The notes beneath the pieces were generated by a model. The model saw only the letters and a program-made list of their open reading frames with translations. It was not told the DNA's origin and searched no databases. DNA of 64,000 bases from Pseudomonas fluorescens (GTDB lineage Bacteria; Pseudomonadota; Gammaproteobacteria; Pseudomonadales; Pseudomonadaceae), in the NCBI RefSeq assembly GCF_000968015.1, contig NZ_LACH01000009.1:1-64000 (forward strand). The letters run 5' to 3'. The translations under genes were made by a program, and so were the position numbers. Positions 1 to 10,014 of this stretch are shown here, piece after piece (within the stretch, counting starts at the first letter, position 1; every line of letters starts with the position of its first letter).

Positions 1-39
1 ATCGCAGCCTCGTTTCACTCGACAGCTCCTACAGGGGGA
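1..39. repeat. Half of a palindromic repeat (GCTGCGATC family), cut by window edge
   Basis: The first 39 bases match one arm of the repeat seen whole at 18915-18990 and 55511-55614 (ATCGCAGCCTCG...CGACAGCTCCTACAG). The other arm would lie outside the window. It sits directly downstream of the ethanolamine permease stop codon. Confidence 0.8.
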
Positions 40-41
40 GG

Positions 42-1406
42 TTAGAGCCCGGTCAGCATCGCATCTGCCGGCGCATCGGCACGCAATTGCGCCGTGAGCA
101 TGAAGTACACGAACCCCACCGCCATAAAGCCCAGGAAGATCAACCCGATCAACGTGTTGAACCAGGCCATCGCCACCAGGCAGACCACCGCCAGCACCAG
201 TGCAATGAATGGCACCAGCGGATAGCACGGCGCGCGAAAGGTGCGCTCCAGATTCGGTTCGGTTTTGCGCAGTTTGAACAAGCTGAGCATGCTCATGATG
301 TACATCACGATCGCCCCGAAGACTGCCATCGTGATCATCGCTGCCGTCAGCGTCATGCCGCCCAGGTTGATCAAACCATCACTGTAGATCGCGGCAATGC
401 CGATCACGCCGCCGGCAATGATTGCCCGATGCGGGGTCTGAAAGCGTGACAACTTGGCCAGGGACGCCGGCAGGTAACCGGCCCGGGCGAGGGCGAAGAA
501 CTGCCGCGAGTAGCCGAGAATGATCCCGTGGAAACTCGCCACCAGGCCGAACAGGCCGATCCACACCAGCATGTGCAGCCAGCCCGAACTTTCGCCCACC
601 ACGGTCTTCATCGCTTGCGGCAGCGGGTCGTTGATGTTCGACAGGGTGCGCCAGTCACCCACGCCGCCGGCAAAGAACATCACACCCATCGCCAGCAAAA
701 CCAACGTCAGAATGCCGCTGATGTAGGCCTTCGGAATGGTGCGTTTCGGATCCTTGGCTTCTTCGGCGGCCATGGCCGCGCCTTCGATGGCCAGGAAAAA
801 CCAGATGGCGAAGGGTATCGCCGCGAACATCCCGGCAATCGCCGGCGCGCCGAACACATCGGAACCGGCCCAGCCGTTCAGTGCGAAATTGCTGAAGCTG
901 AAGGCCGGGGCGACCACGCCCATGAACACCAACAGTTCGGCCACTGCGAGAACGCAGACCACCAATTCGAAGGTCGCCGCCAGTTTCACCCCGAGGATGT
1001 TCAGGCCCATGAACACGATGTAGGCGCCGACCGCTGCATGTTTCGGATCAAGCGCTGGAAACTGCACGTTCAGATACGCGCCAATCGCCAGAGCAATGGC
1101 CGGCGGGGCAAAGACAAATTCAATCAGTGTCGCCAGCCCGGCGATCAATCCGCCTTTCTCGCCAAAGGCGCGGCGGCTGTAGGCAAAGGGTCCACCCGCG
1201 TGAGGAATCGCGGTGGTCAGCTCGGTGAAACTGAAGATGAAGCAGGTGTACATCGTGGCGACCATGAAGGACGTCACCAGAAAACCGAGTGTGCCTGCCA
1301 CGCCCCAGCCGTAACTCCAGCCGAAGTATTCACCGGAAATCACCAGCCCGACCGCAATGCCCCACAGGTGCAGCGTGCCCAGCGTGGGTTTTAGTTGTGT
1401 GTTCAT
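42..1406 (-). CDS. eat: Ethanolamine permease (APC superfamily)
   Basis: The protein of 454 aa is an inner-membrane amino acid/polyamine/organocation (APC) type transporter with about 12 hydrophobic segments. The N-terminal stretch with GLVISGEYFGWSYGWG and the AEEAKDPKRTIP motif near the middle are typical of the Pseudomonas ethanolamine permease Eat, which brings in ethanolamine for the ammonia-lyase EutBC. I chose the ATG at 1406 because AGGGAGCA lies just upstream; a longer open frame reaching 1676 only reads through a REP element. eutBC would be expected downstream, outside the window, so the substrate rests on family resemblance. A related APC substrate is the alternative. Confidence 0.8.
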   Translation of the reverse strand: MNTQLKPTLGTLHLWGIAVGLVISGEYFGWSYGWGVAGTLGFLVTSFMVATMYTCFIFSFTELTTAIPHAGGPFAYSRRAFGEKGGLIAGLATLIEFVFAPPAIALAIGAYLNVQFPALDPKHAAVGAYIVFMGLNILGVKLAATFELVVCVLAVAELLVFMGVVAPAFSFSNFALNGWAGSDVFGAPAIAGMFAAIPFAIWFFLAIEGAAMAAEEAKDPKRTIPKAYISGILTLVLLAMGVMFFAGGVGDWRTLSNINDPLPQAMKTVVGESSGWLHMLVWIGLFGLVASFHGIILGYSRQFFALARAGYLPASLAKLSRFQTPHRAIIAGGVIGIAAIYSDGLINLGGMTLTAAMITMAVFGAIVMYIMSMLSLFKLRKTEPNLERTFRAPCYPLVPFIALVLAVVCLVAMAWFNTLIGLIFLGFMAVGFVYFMLTAQLRADAPADAMLTGL

Positions 1407-1573
1407 GCGTTGCTCCCTGAACGGTTTGGAAAGCTCGGGGGAGGGCGTTTGCAGTGGGCGTGCCAGTGTTGTGATGGCGGTCGTAAAGTGCAGAAAGGTG
1501 TCGTATCGGGGATGTTTGCCGCCGAATGACTGTTTTTTGTGCGCCAGTTGGGGGCAGTGGTGTCTGTTATGCC

Positions 1574-1663
1574 GCCATCGCGAGCAAGCTCGCTCCCACA
1601 TTTGGAATGCGTTCGCCCAAACAACACTGATCCCCTGTGGGAGCGAGCTTGCTCGCGATGGCG
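1574..1663. repeat. Inverted pair of REP elements
   Basis: Two copies of the GTGGGAGCGAGCTTGCTCGCGAT core lie head to head (1574-1600 and 1633-1662). They sit between the divergent eat and kdpF genes, upstream of the kdp promoter region. Together with the kdp regulatory stretch they account for most of the 405-base gap 1407-1811. Confidence 0.9.
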
Positions 1664-1702
1664 CCCGCCCAGACACCGCTGTAACGCCGGCATAAACCCA
1701 CT

Positions 1703-1720
1703 CTTTACGCTTTCTTTATG
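1703..1720 (+). promoter_or_regulatory. Possible KdpE-binding T-rich box upstream of kdpF
   Basis: The stretch CTTTACGCTTTCTTTATG, about 90 bases before kdpF, resembles the T-rich operator that phosphorylated KdpE binds at the E. coli kdp promoter (TTTATACTTTTTTTA-like). I see no convincing -35/-10 pair, so this is a motif-level inference. Confidence 0.3.
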
Positions 1721-1811
1721 CACAGCCAACCCCCTCGATCTCGTTCCTTTACAGCCTCCCTGCCGACAATGACTCCACACGCGGCAATACGCCGTAACAC
1801 GGAGAACTTCC

Positions 1812-1901
1812 ATGAGCGTTCTGGACGGGGTGTCACTGCTACTGGCAGTGGGGCTGTTCATTTATCTGTTGGTTGCGCTGTTGCGCGCGGACCGGAACTA
1901 G
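1812..1901 (+). CDS. kdpF: Potassium-transporting ATPase small subunit KdpF
   Basis: A 29-aa single-span peptide, MSVLDGVSLLLAVGLFIYLL... followed by RADRN. Size, one transmembrane helix, and position immediately before kdpA match KdpF, the small subunit that stabilises the KdpABC complex in the inner membrane. The ATG is preceded by GGAGAACTTCC. The stop codon lies 8 bases before the kdpA ATG, so the two are translated from one message. Confidence 0.9.
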   Translation: MSVLDGVSLLLAVGLFIYLLVALLRADRN

Positions 1902-1909
1902 GAGCGGCT

Positions 1910-3613
1910 ATGCACAGTTATGACTATTGGCTGATCCTCGCCTTCTTCGCCCTGGTGCTGATCCCGGCGCCGTTTCTCGGGCGCTTCTACTACAAGGTAA
2001 TGGAAGGTCAGCGCACGTGGCTGACGCCGATTCTCGGACCGGTGGAGCGCGGGTGTTATCGGGTGGCCGGCGTTGATCCGCAGGCCGAACAGAGCTGGCA
2101 GAAATACACCCTGGCCTTGCTCGCCTTCAACCTCGCGGGTTTTTTGCTGTTGTTCGCGATTCTGTTGTTCCAGGACCACTTGCCGCTGAACCCGCAAAAC
2201 CTGCCGGGTCAGGAGTGGACGCTGGCGTTCAACACCGCCGTCAGCTTCATGACCAACACCAACTGGCAGGCCTACAGCGGTGAAGCGTCGCTCAGCTACC
2301 TGAGTCAGATGGTCGGCCTCACCGTGCAGAACTTCGTCAGCGCCGCCACCGGCCTGGCCGTGTTGGTTGCGCTGTGCCGTGGGATCGGTCGCAAGTCGAC
2401 CAAGACCCTCGGCAACTTCTGGGTCGACATGACCCGCGCCACCCTCTACGGCCTGCTGCCGCTGTGCCTGCTGCTGGCGCTGTATCTGGTCTGGCAGGGC
2501 GTGCCGCAAACATTCGCCCAGTACGTGAATGCCGTGACCATGCAAGGCGTCGATCAGGTGATCCCGCTCGGCCCGGCCGCCAGCCAGATTGCGATCAAGC
2601 AACTGGGCACCAACGGCGGCGGCTTCTTCGGCGTCAACTCGGCGCACCCGTTCGAAAACCCGACGGCGTGGAGCAACCTGTTCGAGATGGCCTCGATCAT
2701 TCTGATCCCGGTGGCCCTGGTGTTCACCTTCGGCCACTACGTGAAAGATCTGCGTCAGAGCCGCGCGATCATCGCCTGCATGCTGGCATTGTTCCTGATC
2801 GGCGGCGCGACGTCGTTGTGGGCTGAATACCAGCCGAACCCGACCCTGAACAATGTCGCTGTCGAACAGACCGCGCCGCTGGAAGGCAAGGAAGCACGCT
2901 TCGGCACCACGGCCACGGTGCTGTGGTCGGTGACCACCACTGCGGCGTCCAACGGTTCGGTCAACGGCATGCACGACAGCCTCAACCCGCTGAGCGGGAT
3001 GGTCGCGCTGGTCAACATGATGGTTGGCGAAGTGATCTTCGGCGGCGTCGGTGCCGGGCTCTACGGCATGTTGCTCAACGTGTTGATCGCGGTGTTCCTC
3101 GCCGGCCTGATGATCGGCCGCACCCCGGAATACCTCGGCAAGAAACTGCAAGCCAAGGAAGTCCAGTTGCTAGTGGTGACCTTGCTGGTCATGCCGGTCG
3201 GCGTGCTGGTACTCGGCGCGATTGCCGCGAGCCTGCCAGGCCCCGTTGCAGCGGTGAGCAACCCCGGCGCCCACGGTTTCAGCCAGTTGCTGTACGCCTA
3301 CACCTCAGCCAGTGCCAACAACGGTTCGGCGTTCGGCGGCTTCGGTGCCAACACCGCGTTCCACAACCTGATGCTGGGCCTTGGCATGTTGATCGGTCGC
3401 TTCGGTTACATCCTCCCGGTACTGGCGTTGGCCGGCAGCCTGGCGATGAAGAAAACCGCACCGATCGGCCAGAACAGCTTCCCGACCCATGGCCCGCTGT
3501 TCGTGACTTTGCTGACCGTGACCATTTTGCTGGTGGGTGGTTTGACCTTTCTGCCGACATTGGCACTGGGTCCGATTGCTGAACATCTGAGTATGGCTGC
3601 CCTTCCTAAATAA
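1910..3613 (+). CDS. kdpA: Potassium-transporting ATPase subunit A (K+ channel-like subunit)
   Basis: The 567-aa KdpA binds and translocates potassium through the inner membrane in the KdpFABC pump. Selectivity-filter-type segments are visible: TNTNWQAYSGE (about residue 114), GTNGGGFFGVNSAHPFENPT (about 232) and SASANNGSAFGG (about 463). About ten hydrophobic helices are present and the length is normal for the family. I chose the ATG at 1910, preceded by GGAGCGGCT, because the N-terminus then reads MHSYDYWLILAFF as in the family; a longer frame from 1718 swallows kdpF. kdpB follows after 18 bases. Confidence 0.97.
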   Translation: MHSYDYWLILAFFALVLIPAPFLGRFYYKVMEGQRTWLTPILGPVERGCYRVAGVDPQAEQSWQKYTLALLAFNLAGFLLLFAILLFQDHLPLNPQNLPGQEWTLAFNTAVSFMTNTNWQAYSGEASLSYLSQMVGLTVQNFVSAATGLAVLVALCRGIGRKSTKTLGNFWVDMTRATLYGLLPLCLLLALYLVWQGVPQTFAQYVNAVTMQGVDQVIPLGPAASQIAIKQLGTNGGGFFGVNSAHPFENPTAWSNLFEMASIILIPVALVFTFGHYVKDLRQSRAIIACMLALFLIGGATSLWAEYQPNPTLNNVAVEQTAPLEGKEARFGTTATVLWSVTTTAASNGSVNGMHDSLNPLSGMVALVNMMVGEVIFGGVGAGLYGMLLNVLIAVFLAGLMIGRTPEYLGKKLQAKEVQLLVVTLLVMPVGVLVLGAIAASLPGPVAAVSNPGAHGFSQLLYAYTSASANNGSAFGGFGANTAFHNLMLGLGMLIGRFGYILPVLALAGSLAMKKTAPIGQNSFPTHGPLFVTLLTVTILLVGGLTFLPTLALGPIAEHLSMAALPK

Positions 3614-3631
3614 GGAGCTAAGGAATCCATC

Positions 3632-5689
3632 ATGAATATGCCTGTAAGCAAAACCGTCGTCGCCAAGGCGCCGGAACAACCGAAAACCGCGATCTCGGCC
3701 CTCTGGCGTCCGGCGCTGGTGCAAGCCTTCGTCAAGCTCGACCCTCGGCAATTGCAACGCGCGCCGGTGATGCTGGTGGTCGAACTGACCGCGATCCTGA
3801 CCACCGTGCTGTGCTTCATTCCCGACACGGCGGTGCCGACCTTTGTCGCCGCGCAAATTGCGCTGTGGCTGTGGTTCACCGTGCTGTTCGCCAACTTCGC
3901 CGAAGCGTTGGCCGAAGGTCGCGGCAAGGCCCGCGCCGACAGCCTCAAGGCCGGCAGCGAAGGCTTGAGCGCCCGGCGCAAAACCAGTAATGGCGCCTTT
4001 CAAGTGGTGCCGGCCACCAGCCTGCGCAAGGGTGATGTGGTGCGCGTTGAAGCCGGGGAAATGATCCCCGGTGACGGCGAGGTGATTGAAGGTATCGCAG
4101 CGGTCAACGAAGCGGCGATTACCGGTGAATCCGCGCCGGTGATTCGCGAATCCGGCGGCGACCGTTCGGCCGTCACCGGCAACACCCGACTGGTCTCCGA
4201 CTGGCTGTTGGTGCGCATCACCGCCAACCCCGGCGAGTCGACACTCGATCGCATGATCGCCCTGGTCGAAGGCGCCAAACGCCAGAAAACCCCGAACGAA
4301 GTGGCGCTCGACATCCTGCTGATCGGTCTGACCCTGATCTTCCTGCTGGTGGTCGTCACCCTGCAACCGTTCGCCCACTTCGCCAACGGCAGCCTGCCGC
4401 TGGTGTTCCTGGTGGCGTTATTGGTCACGCTGATTCCGACCACCATTGGCGGTCTGCTGTCGGCCATCGGTATCGCCGGGATGGACCGTCTGGTGCGCCT
4501 GAACGTGATCGCCAAATCCGGTCGCGCCGTGGAAGCGGCGGGGGACGTACACGTCCTGCTGCTGGACAAGACCGGCACCATCACCTTCGGTAACCGTCGT
4601 TGCACCGCGGTTTACGCGGCGCCTGGCGTCACTGCCAAGGAACTCGCCGAGGGTGCCTTGTTCGCCTCGCTGGCCGATGACACGGCTGAAGGTAAATCCA
4701 TCGTCGAGTACCTGCGCGGCACTCATCCACAACCTGAACCGGCCACTGAATTGCTCACCGCCGTACCGTTCAGCGCTGAGACGCGTCTGTCCGGTGTCGA
4801 CTATCGGGGCCGCGTGTATCGCAAAGGCGCGGTGGATTCGTTGCTGGCCTTCGTTGGCCTGAAACGCGCCGATCTGGCCGCGCCGCTGTCCCGGGAAATC
4901 GACAAGATCGCCCAGAGCGGCGGCACCCCGTTGCTGGTCTGCGCCGACGGGAAATTGCTCGGCGCGATCCACCTCAAGGACGTGGTCAAACCCGGCATTC
5001 GCGAACGTTTCGCCGAGCTGCGCAAACTGGGCATCCGCACCGTGATGGTGACCGGCGACAACCCACTGACCGCTGCGGCGATTGCGGCCGAAGCGGGCGT
5101 CGATGACGTGCTGGCTGAAGCCACTCCAGAGAAAAAACTGGCGCGCATTCGCCACGAGCAGAACGACGGTCGCCTGGTCGCCATGTGCGGCGACGGGGCC
5201 AACGACGCCCCGGCCCTGGCCCAGGCGGACGTGGGCATGGCGATGAACGACGGCACGCAAGCGGCCCGCGAGGCGGCGAACATGGTCGACCTCGACAGCG
5301 ATCCAACCAAACTGCTGGACGTGGTGCAGATTGGTAAAGAACTGCTGGTGACCCGCGGTGCGCTGACGACGTTTTCCATCGCCAACGACGTGGCCAAATA
5401 CTTCGCGATTTTGCCGGCGCTGTTCGCCTCAATTTATCCGCAATTGGGCGTGTTGAACGTCATGCATCTGAGCAGTCCGCAGAGTGCGATTCTCTCGGCG
5501 ATTGTGTTCAACGCCTTGATCATCGTGGTGCTGATTCCATTGGCATTGCGCGGTGTGCGGGTGCAGGCGGCGAGTGCGGCGGCGTTGCTGCGACGCAATC
5601 TGTTGATCTATGGATTGGGCGGGATTCTGGTGCCGTTTGTGGGGATCAAGGCGATCGACATGCTGTTGACGGCGTTGCATTTGGTTTGA
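3632..5689 (+). CDS. kdpB: Potassium-transporting P-type ATPase subunit B
   Basis: A P-type ATPase of 685 aa that hydrolyses ATP to drive potassium uptake by KdpA. Visible landmarks are AAITGESAP in the actuator domain (about residue 160), the phosphorylation motif [10 protein letters not shown] (Asp at about 312), and [16 protein letters not shown] (about 519). The hydrophobic segments at both ends match the family. The start has AAGGAATCCATC in front of it. Length and motifs are complete, so the enzyme looks functional. Unusually, kdpC does not follow directly: a repeat element occupies most of the 226-base gap. Confidence 0.98.
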   Translation: MNMPVSKTVVAKAPEQPKTAISALWRPALVQAFVKLDPRQLQRAPVMLVVELTAILTTVLCFIPDTAVPTFVAAQIALWLWFTVLFANFAEALAEGRGKARADSLKAGSEGLSARRKTSNGAFQVVPATSLRKGDVVRVEAGEMIPGDGEVIEGIAAVNEAAITGESAPVIRESGGDRSAVTGNTRLVSDWLLVRITANPGESTLDRMIALVEGAKRQKTPNEVALDILLIGLTLIFLLVVVTLQPFAHFANGSLPLVFLVALLVTLIPTTIGGLLSAIGIAGMDRLVRLNVIAKSGRAVEAAGDVHVLLLDKTGTITFGNRRCTAVYAAPGVTAKELAEGALFASLADDTAEGKSIVEYLRGTHPQPEPATELLTAVPFSAETRLSGVDYRGRVYRKGAVDSLLAFVGLKRADLAAPLSREIDKIAQSGGTPLLVCADGKLLGAIHLKDVVKPGIRERFAELRKLGIRTVMVTGDNPLTAAAIAAEAGVDDVLAEATPEKKLARIRHEQNDGRLVAMCGDGANDAPALAQADVGMAMNDGTQAAREAANMVDLDSDPTKLLDVVQIGKELLVTRGALTTFSIANDVAKYFAILPALFASIYPQLGVLNVMHLSSPQSAILSAIVFNALIIVVLIPLALRGVRVQAASAAALLRRNLLIYGLGGILVPFVGIKAIDMLLTALHLV

Positions 5690-5700
5690 GGCTGAAATCG

Positions 5701-5863
5701 CCCCCCTCACCCTAACCCTCTCCCAGGGGGAGAGGGGACTGACCGAGGTGTTCTTGGAGCTACATCGACCTGAAAAACCGAGTCGAACTCAGGTCTTGAG
5801 CAGCACAAAGATCGGCCCCCTTTCCCCCTCGCCCCCGTGGGGAGAGGGCTGGGGTGAGGGGGG
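5701..5863. repeat. Palindromic repeat element inside the kdp operon
   Basis: Two inverted arms, CCCTCACCCTAACCCTCTCCC...GGGGGAGAGGGG (5701-5738) and CCCCCTCGCCCCCGTGGGGAGAGGGC...GGGTGAGGGGG in pieces (5817-5862), flank about 80 bases containing GACCTGAAAAACCGAGTCGA. This resembles a Pseudomonas intergenic repeat family that I recognise from general knowledge. It carries no gene. It separates kdpB from kdpC. Confidence 0.8.
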
Positions 5864-5915
5864 GATCTCCATGGCACTCCACAGTTTTAAACTCCCCAAA
5901 TTCGAGGATTCTGAA

Positions 5916-6461
5916 ATGTCCACAATGATACGTCCGGCCCTGAGCCTGCTTGTCCTGATGACGCTGATTACCGGCGTCGCCTATCCACTGGTGGTTACCG
6001 GTGTCGCCCAGGTCGCATTCCCGGACCAGGCCAACGGCAGCCTGGTACACGACGCCGATGGCAAGGTCCGCGGTTCCTCGCTGATCGCCCAGGATTTCGT
6101 CGGCGACGCCTGGTTCCATCCACGGCCATCGGCCGGTGCATTTGCCACCGTGTCGAGCAGTGCCAGCAACCTTTCGCCGAGCAACCCGGCCCTGGCTACC
6201 CGGGTGATCGACGATGCCAACAAGTTGCGGGTGCCGGGCCAGGGTCCGGTGCCATTGGCGATGGTTACCACCTCCGGCAGCGGCCTCGATCCACACTTGC
6301 CACCGGCCGCGATTGCCTATCAACTGGCGCGTGTTGCGGCGGCGCGCAATCTGCCGGTGGCGACTCTTCAACAATTGATGGACGCGCACATCGAGCAGCC
6401 ATTGGTGGGGCCGCCGGTGGTGAATGTGTTGGCGCTGAATATCGCGCTTGAAAACCTGTAG
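5916..6461 (+). CDS. kdpC: Potassium-transporting ATPase subunit C
   Basis: A 181-aa protein with one N-terminal membrane helix ([20 protein letters not shown]) and a periplasmic domain, as in KdpC, the subunit that works with KdpB in potassium-dependent ATP binding. Family features are [28 protein letters not shown] and the C-terminal [13 protein letters not shown]. The ATG at 5916 gives the usual length. The open frame extends upstream to 5748 only by reading through the repeat, and GAGG before the ATG is the best ribosome-binding candidate. Confidence 0.95.
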   Translation: MSTMIRPALSLLVLMTLITGVAYPLVVTGVAQVAFPDQANGSLVHDADGKVRGSSLIAQDFVGDAWFHPRPSAGAFATVSSSASNLSPSNPALATRVIDDANKLRVPGQGPVPLAMVTTSGSGLDPHLPPAAIAYQLARVAAARNLPVATLQQLMDAHIEQPLVGPPVVNVLALNIALENL

Positions 6462-6470
6462 ATCGGTGGC

Positions 6471-6557
6471 GCCGCTAATCGCGAGCAAGCTCGCTCCCAC
6501 AGGGATCTTTAGCGCCCACAAATCCCCTGTGGGAGCGAGCTTGCTCGCGATGGCGGC
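6471..6557. repeat. Inverted pair of REP elements between kdpC and kdpD
   Basis: ATCGCGAGCAAGCTCGCTCCCAC (from 6478) and its inverse CTGTGGGAGCGAGCTTGCTCGC (from 6527) form a large potential hairpin in the 140-base kdpC-kdpD gap. Confidence 0.9.
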
Positions 6558-6601
6558 CGAAAAATCACCACATCAACATCTGAATAAAGTGAGCTTCAAC
6601 C

Positions 6602-9247
6602 ATGAGTGACTCCGGCCGCGCCGACGCACTGTTAGCAGACCTACCCCGCGACGGCCGTGGCCGGCTCAAGGTTTTTCTTGGCGCGGCCCCAGGGGTTGGC
6701 AAGACCTACGCCATGCTGCAAGCGGCCCACACCCAATTGCGCCAGGGTGTGAAAGTCATCGCCGGCGTGGTCGAAACCCACGGTCGCGCCGAGACCGAAG
6801 CGCTGCTTGGCGGCTTGCCGCAGCAGCCGTTGGTGCGCTCGGAATACCGTGGCGTGATGCTCGAAGAAATGGACCTCGACGGCCTGCTCGCCGCCAAACC
6901 GAAACTGGTGCTGGTGGACGAACTGGCCCACAGCAACGCCCCCGGCAGTCGCCACACCAAACGCTGGCAAGACATTCAGGAATTGCTTGCGGCAGGCATC
7001 GACGTGTTCACCACGGTCAACGTCCAGCACCTGGAAAGCCTTAACGACAAAGTGCGTGGCATCACAGGTGTGCAGGTCCGCGAAACCCTGCCGGACTGGG
7101 TGCTGCAAGAAGCCTACGAGCTGCTGCTGATTGACCTGCCGCCGCGCGAGCTGCTCGAGCGTCTGCGCGATGGCAAGGTCTACGTGCCGGAGCAGGCGAG
7201 GGCGGCGATTGAAGCCTTCTTCACCCAGACCAACCTCACGGCCCTGCGGGAATTGGCGATGCAAACCGCCGCCGCTCAGGTCGATGATGATTTGGCCCAG
7301 GGCTATCGCCAACTCGGCCAAGCGGCGCCGGCGGTGCGCGGTCGCCTGTTGGTCGGCGTCGATGGCGATGCACAGGCCGAGCGTCTGGTGCGTCACGCCA
7401 GTCGCGTCGCCCAGCGTCGGCATTTGCCGTGGAGCCTGGTGCATGTGGATAACGGCAGCGTGCGTGACGAGCAGTCGCGCCTGCGTCTGCAAAGTGCCCA
7501 GCAATTGGCCGAACGCCTCGGCGGCGAAGTGGTGCTGTTGCGCGCCGGCGAGGTGGCAAAAACCTTGATCCAGCACGCCGCCGAACGCCGCGCGAGTCTG
7601 GTGTTGGTCGGCCAGTCCCGGCAGCGTTTGCGTCGACGGCTGTTCGGCGGCGGACTGGCGTCGCGTTTGCTGCGCGATGCGCGCGGGCTGGAAATCAACG
7701 TCCTTGACAGCGATCACGAACAGCATCAGCCGCGTCAGCGTTCGGCGCAGGCACTGGTGTGGTTCGACTACGCGCTGGCGCTGGTGGCGACGGTGCTCGC
7801 CAGTGCGTTGGCCTGGGCGGTGGCGAGTGTTTTGCCGCTGCCGAATATCTCGCTGGTGTTCCTCGCCGCGGTGTTGCTGGTGGCGGTGCGCAGCAGCCTC
7901 GGCCCGGCGCTGGCCTGTGCCGCGTTGTCGTTTCTGACTTATGACTTTCTGTTCATCCCGCCGAATTTCTCCTTCAGCATCCAGCGCGAAGAAGACGTCC
8001 TGACCTTGCTGTTCTTCCTGCTGATGGCGGCGCTCACCGGTAACCTCGCGGCCCGGCAGCGGCGCCAATTGCAGGCGCTGCGCGACACTCAGGAAGAGAC
8101 CACCGAACTGCTCGACCTGTCGCGCAAACTCACCGCCGCCACCGACCGCCAGGCGGTGGTCAGCGCAGCGGCCCAGCACCTTAATGGCTGGAGTGATCTG
8201 CAACTCTGCCTGCTCAATCAAGACGGGCAGGGCGGCTGGAAAGTCGAAACCGGTGGCCCGCTGGAATTTTCCGAAGCCGAGCGCGCTGCCGCCGACTGGG
8301 CCTGGCAACACGATCAACCGGCCGGCGCGGGCACCGGCACGCTGCCGTTCGGGCGATGGTGGTGGTGGCCGTTGTCGGTGGAAGACGGGCCTCTGGCATT
8401 GCTCGGTGTGTGTGCCAAAGAGGGCCAGACCTTGAGCGGTCAGCGTCGGCGTTTGTTGACCGCGCTGAGCCAGCCGCTGGCTCAGGCGCTGGCCCGGGCG
8501 CAATTGGCCGAAGACCTCGAAGCTGCCAGGTTGCACGGCGAAACCGAGCAACTGCGCAGTGCCTTGCTGGCCTCGGTGTCCCATGATTTGCGCACGCCGC
8601 TGACCTCCATGCGCGGCAGCATCGACAGCCTGTTGGCCCTCGGTGAGGCGATCCCGCTGGAGGATCGCCGCGAACTGCTCGAAGGCACTCGCGATGAAGC
8701 CGAGCGCCTCGATCGCTACATCCAGAACCTGCTGGACATGACCCGCCTCGGGCACGGCGCCCTGAAGCTGGCGCGGGACTGGGTGTCGCCAGCCGACATC
8801 GTCGGCAGTTCGCTCAATCGTCTGCGCGCCGTGCTGGCGACGTTGCAAGTGACCACCGAAGTGCCGCCGCAATTGCCGCTGCTGTATGTCCACGCCGCGC
8901 TGATCGAACAGGCGCTGGTCAACGTGCTGGAAAACGCCGCGCGGTTTTCGCCGTCTCACGGTCGCCTGCAATTGCGCGCCGGGGCCGACGACAGCGAGCT
9001 GTTTTTTTCGGTGAGCGATGAAGGGCCGGGGATTCCGCTGGAAGAGCGGGCGAAGATTTTCGACATGTTTTACACCGCCGCGCGCGGTGATCGTGGCGGG
9101 CAAGGCACCGGGCTGGGGCTGGCGATCTGTCAGGGCATGGTCGGTGCTCACGGCGGGCGGATCAGCGTCGCCGATGGCATCGAAGGGCGCGGCACCTGCA
9201 TCACCTTGCACCTGCCGTTGCAGGCTCAGCCGGCCTTTGAAAATTAA
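6602..9247 (+). CDS. kdpD: Sensor histidine kinase KdpD
   Basis: The 881-aa sensor of potassium limitation and salt stress phosphorylates KdpE. In order: an N-terminal KdpD domain with a Walker-type GAAPGVGKTYAML (residues about 27-39) and LVDELAHSNAPGSRH; a universal-stress-like domain (about 250-370); a cluster of four membrane helices (about 395-495); a GAF-like segment; the phosphoacceptor box ASVSHDLRTPLTSM (His about 659); and ATPase motifs DEGPGIP (about 805) and GTGLGLAIC (about 839). Everything expected is present. A REP pair lies between kdpC and this gene, so part of its transcription may be uncoupled from kdpFABC. Confidence 0.97.
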   Translation: MSDSGRADALLADLPRDGRGRLKVFLGAAPGVGKTYAMLQAAHTQLRQGVKVIAGVVETHGRAETEALLGGLPQQPLVRSEYRGVMLEEMDLDGLLAAKPKLVLVDELAHSNAPGSRHTKRWQDIQELLAAGIDVFTTVNVQHLESLNDKVRGITGVQVRETLPDWVLQEAYELLLIDLPPRELLERLRDGKVYVPEQARAAIEAFFTQTNLTALRELAMQTAAAQVDDDLAQGYRQLGQAAPAVRGRLLVGVDGDAQAERLVRHASRVAQRRHLPWSLVHVDNGSVRDEQSRLRLQSAQQLAERLGGEVVLLRAGEVAKTLIQHAAERRASLVLVGQSRQRLRRRLFGGGLASRLLRDARGLEINVLDSDHEQHQPRQRSAQALVWFDYALALVATVLASALAWAVASVLPLPNISLVFLAAVLLVAVRSSLGPALACAALSFLTYDFLFIPPNFSFSIQREEDVLTLLFFLLMAALTGNLAARQRRQLQALRDTQEETTELLDLSRKLTAATDRQAVVSAAAQHLNGWSDLQLCLLNQDGQGGWKVETGGPLEFSEAERAAADWAWQHDQPAGAGTGTLPFGRWWWWPLSVEDGPLALLGVCAKEGQTLSGQRRRLLTALSQPLAQALARAQLAEDLEAARLHGETEQLRSALLASVSHDLRTPLTSMRGSIDSLLALGEAIPLEDRRELLEGTRDEAERLDRYIQNLLDMTRLGHGALKLARDWVSPADIVGSSLNRLRAVLATLQVTTEVPPQLPLLYVHAALIEQALVNVLENAARFSPSHGRLQLRAGADDSELFFSVSDEGPGIPLEERAKIFDMFYTAARGDRGGQGTGLGLAICQGMVGAHGGRISVADGIEGRGTCITLHLPLQAQPAFEN

Positions 9248-9315
9248 GAGCCGAAAGTGAAGCCTGATCGTGCTTGCGTTACTCTCTTGCCACTTCTTTG
9301 TGTTGATGTGAATTC

Positions 9316-10014
9316 ATGAGCCAGACCGCGACCATTTTGGTCATCGACGACGAACCGCAGATCCGCAAATTCCTGCGCATCAGCCTCGCGTCCCAGGGTT
9401 ACAAAGTGCTGGAGGCCGGCACCGGCACCGAAGGCCTGGCCCAGGCTGCACTGAATAAACCGGACCTGCTGGTACTCGACCTCGGCCTGCCGGACATGGA
9501 CGGCCAGCAAGTGCTGCGCGAGTTTCGCGAGTGGTCGACGGTGCCGGTGCTGGTGCTCTCGGTGCGCGCCAGTGAAGGACAGAAAGTCGAAGCGCTCGAC
9601 AACGGCGCCAACGACTACGTGACCAAGCCGTTTGGCATTCAGGAGTTTCTGGCTCGGGTGCGTGCGTTGTTGCGTCAGGCTCCGACGGGAGAAGCTCAGC
9701 AAGCGGCACTGACGTTCGGCCCGTTGACTGTGGATCTGGCGTATCGCCGGGTGTTGCTCGACGGCACCGAAGTCGCACTGACCCGCAAGGAATACGCGGT
9801 TCTGGCGCAACTGGCGCGGCATCCGGGACGGGTCATCACCCAGCAGCAATTACTCAAGGATATTTGGGGGCCGACCCATACCGAGGACACTCACTATTTG
9901 CGGATTGTGGTCGGGCACTTGCGGCAGAAACTGGCGGATGATCCGACTCAGCCGCGGTTTATCGTCACCGAGGCTGGAGTTGGGTATCGGTTGTTGAGTG
10001 AGGACAGCCTTTAG
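9316..10014 (+). CDS. kdpE: Response regulator KdpE (OmpR family)
   Basis: The 232-aa regulator activates kdpFABC when phosphorylated by KdpD. The receiver domain has the acidic pair in VIDDEPQ, the phosphoacceptor Asp55 (VLDLGLPDMDG), the conserved Ser/Lys region (VLSVRA, YVTKPF), and a C-terminal winged helix with LTRKEYAVLAQLARHPGRV. It starts 68 bases after kdpD with a weak ribosome-binding site. Its last codons and downstream sequence are duplicated about 100 bases further on, together with a REP element. Confidence 0.97.
   Translation: MSQTATILVIDDEPQIRKFLRISLASQGYKVLEAGTGTEGLAQAALNKPDLLVLDLGLPDMDGQQVLREFREWSTVPVLVLSVRASEGQKVEALDNGANDYVTKPFGIQEFLARVRALLRQAPTGEAQQAALTFGPLTVDLAYRRVLLDGTEVALTRKEYAVLAQLARHPGRVITQQQLLKDIWGPTHTEDTHYLRIVVGHLRQKLADDPTQPRFIVTEAGVGYRLLSEDSL

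Noticed and set aside
1403..1861. 152-aa minus-strand frame between eat and kdpF
   Set aside because: It is built mostly of REP sequence (SKLAPT-type translations) and overlaps the kdp promoter.
6641..9211. 856-aa minus-strand open frame opposite kdpD
   Set aside because: It is a shadow of the high-GC kdpD frame: rich in Gln, His and Arg, and without domain motifs.
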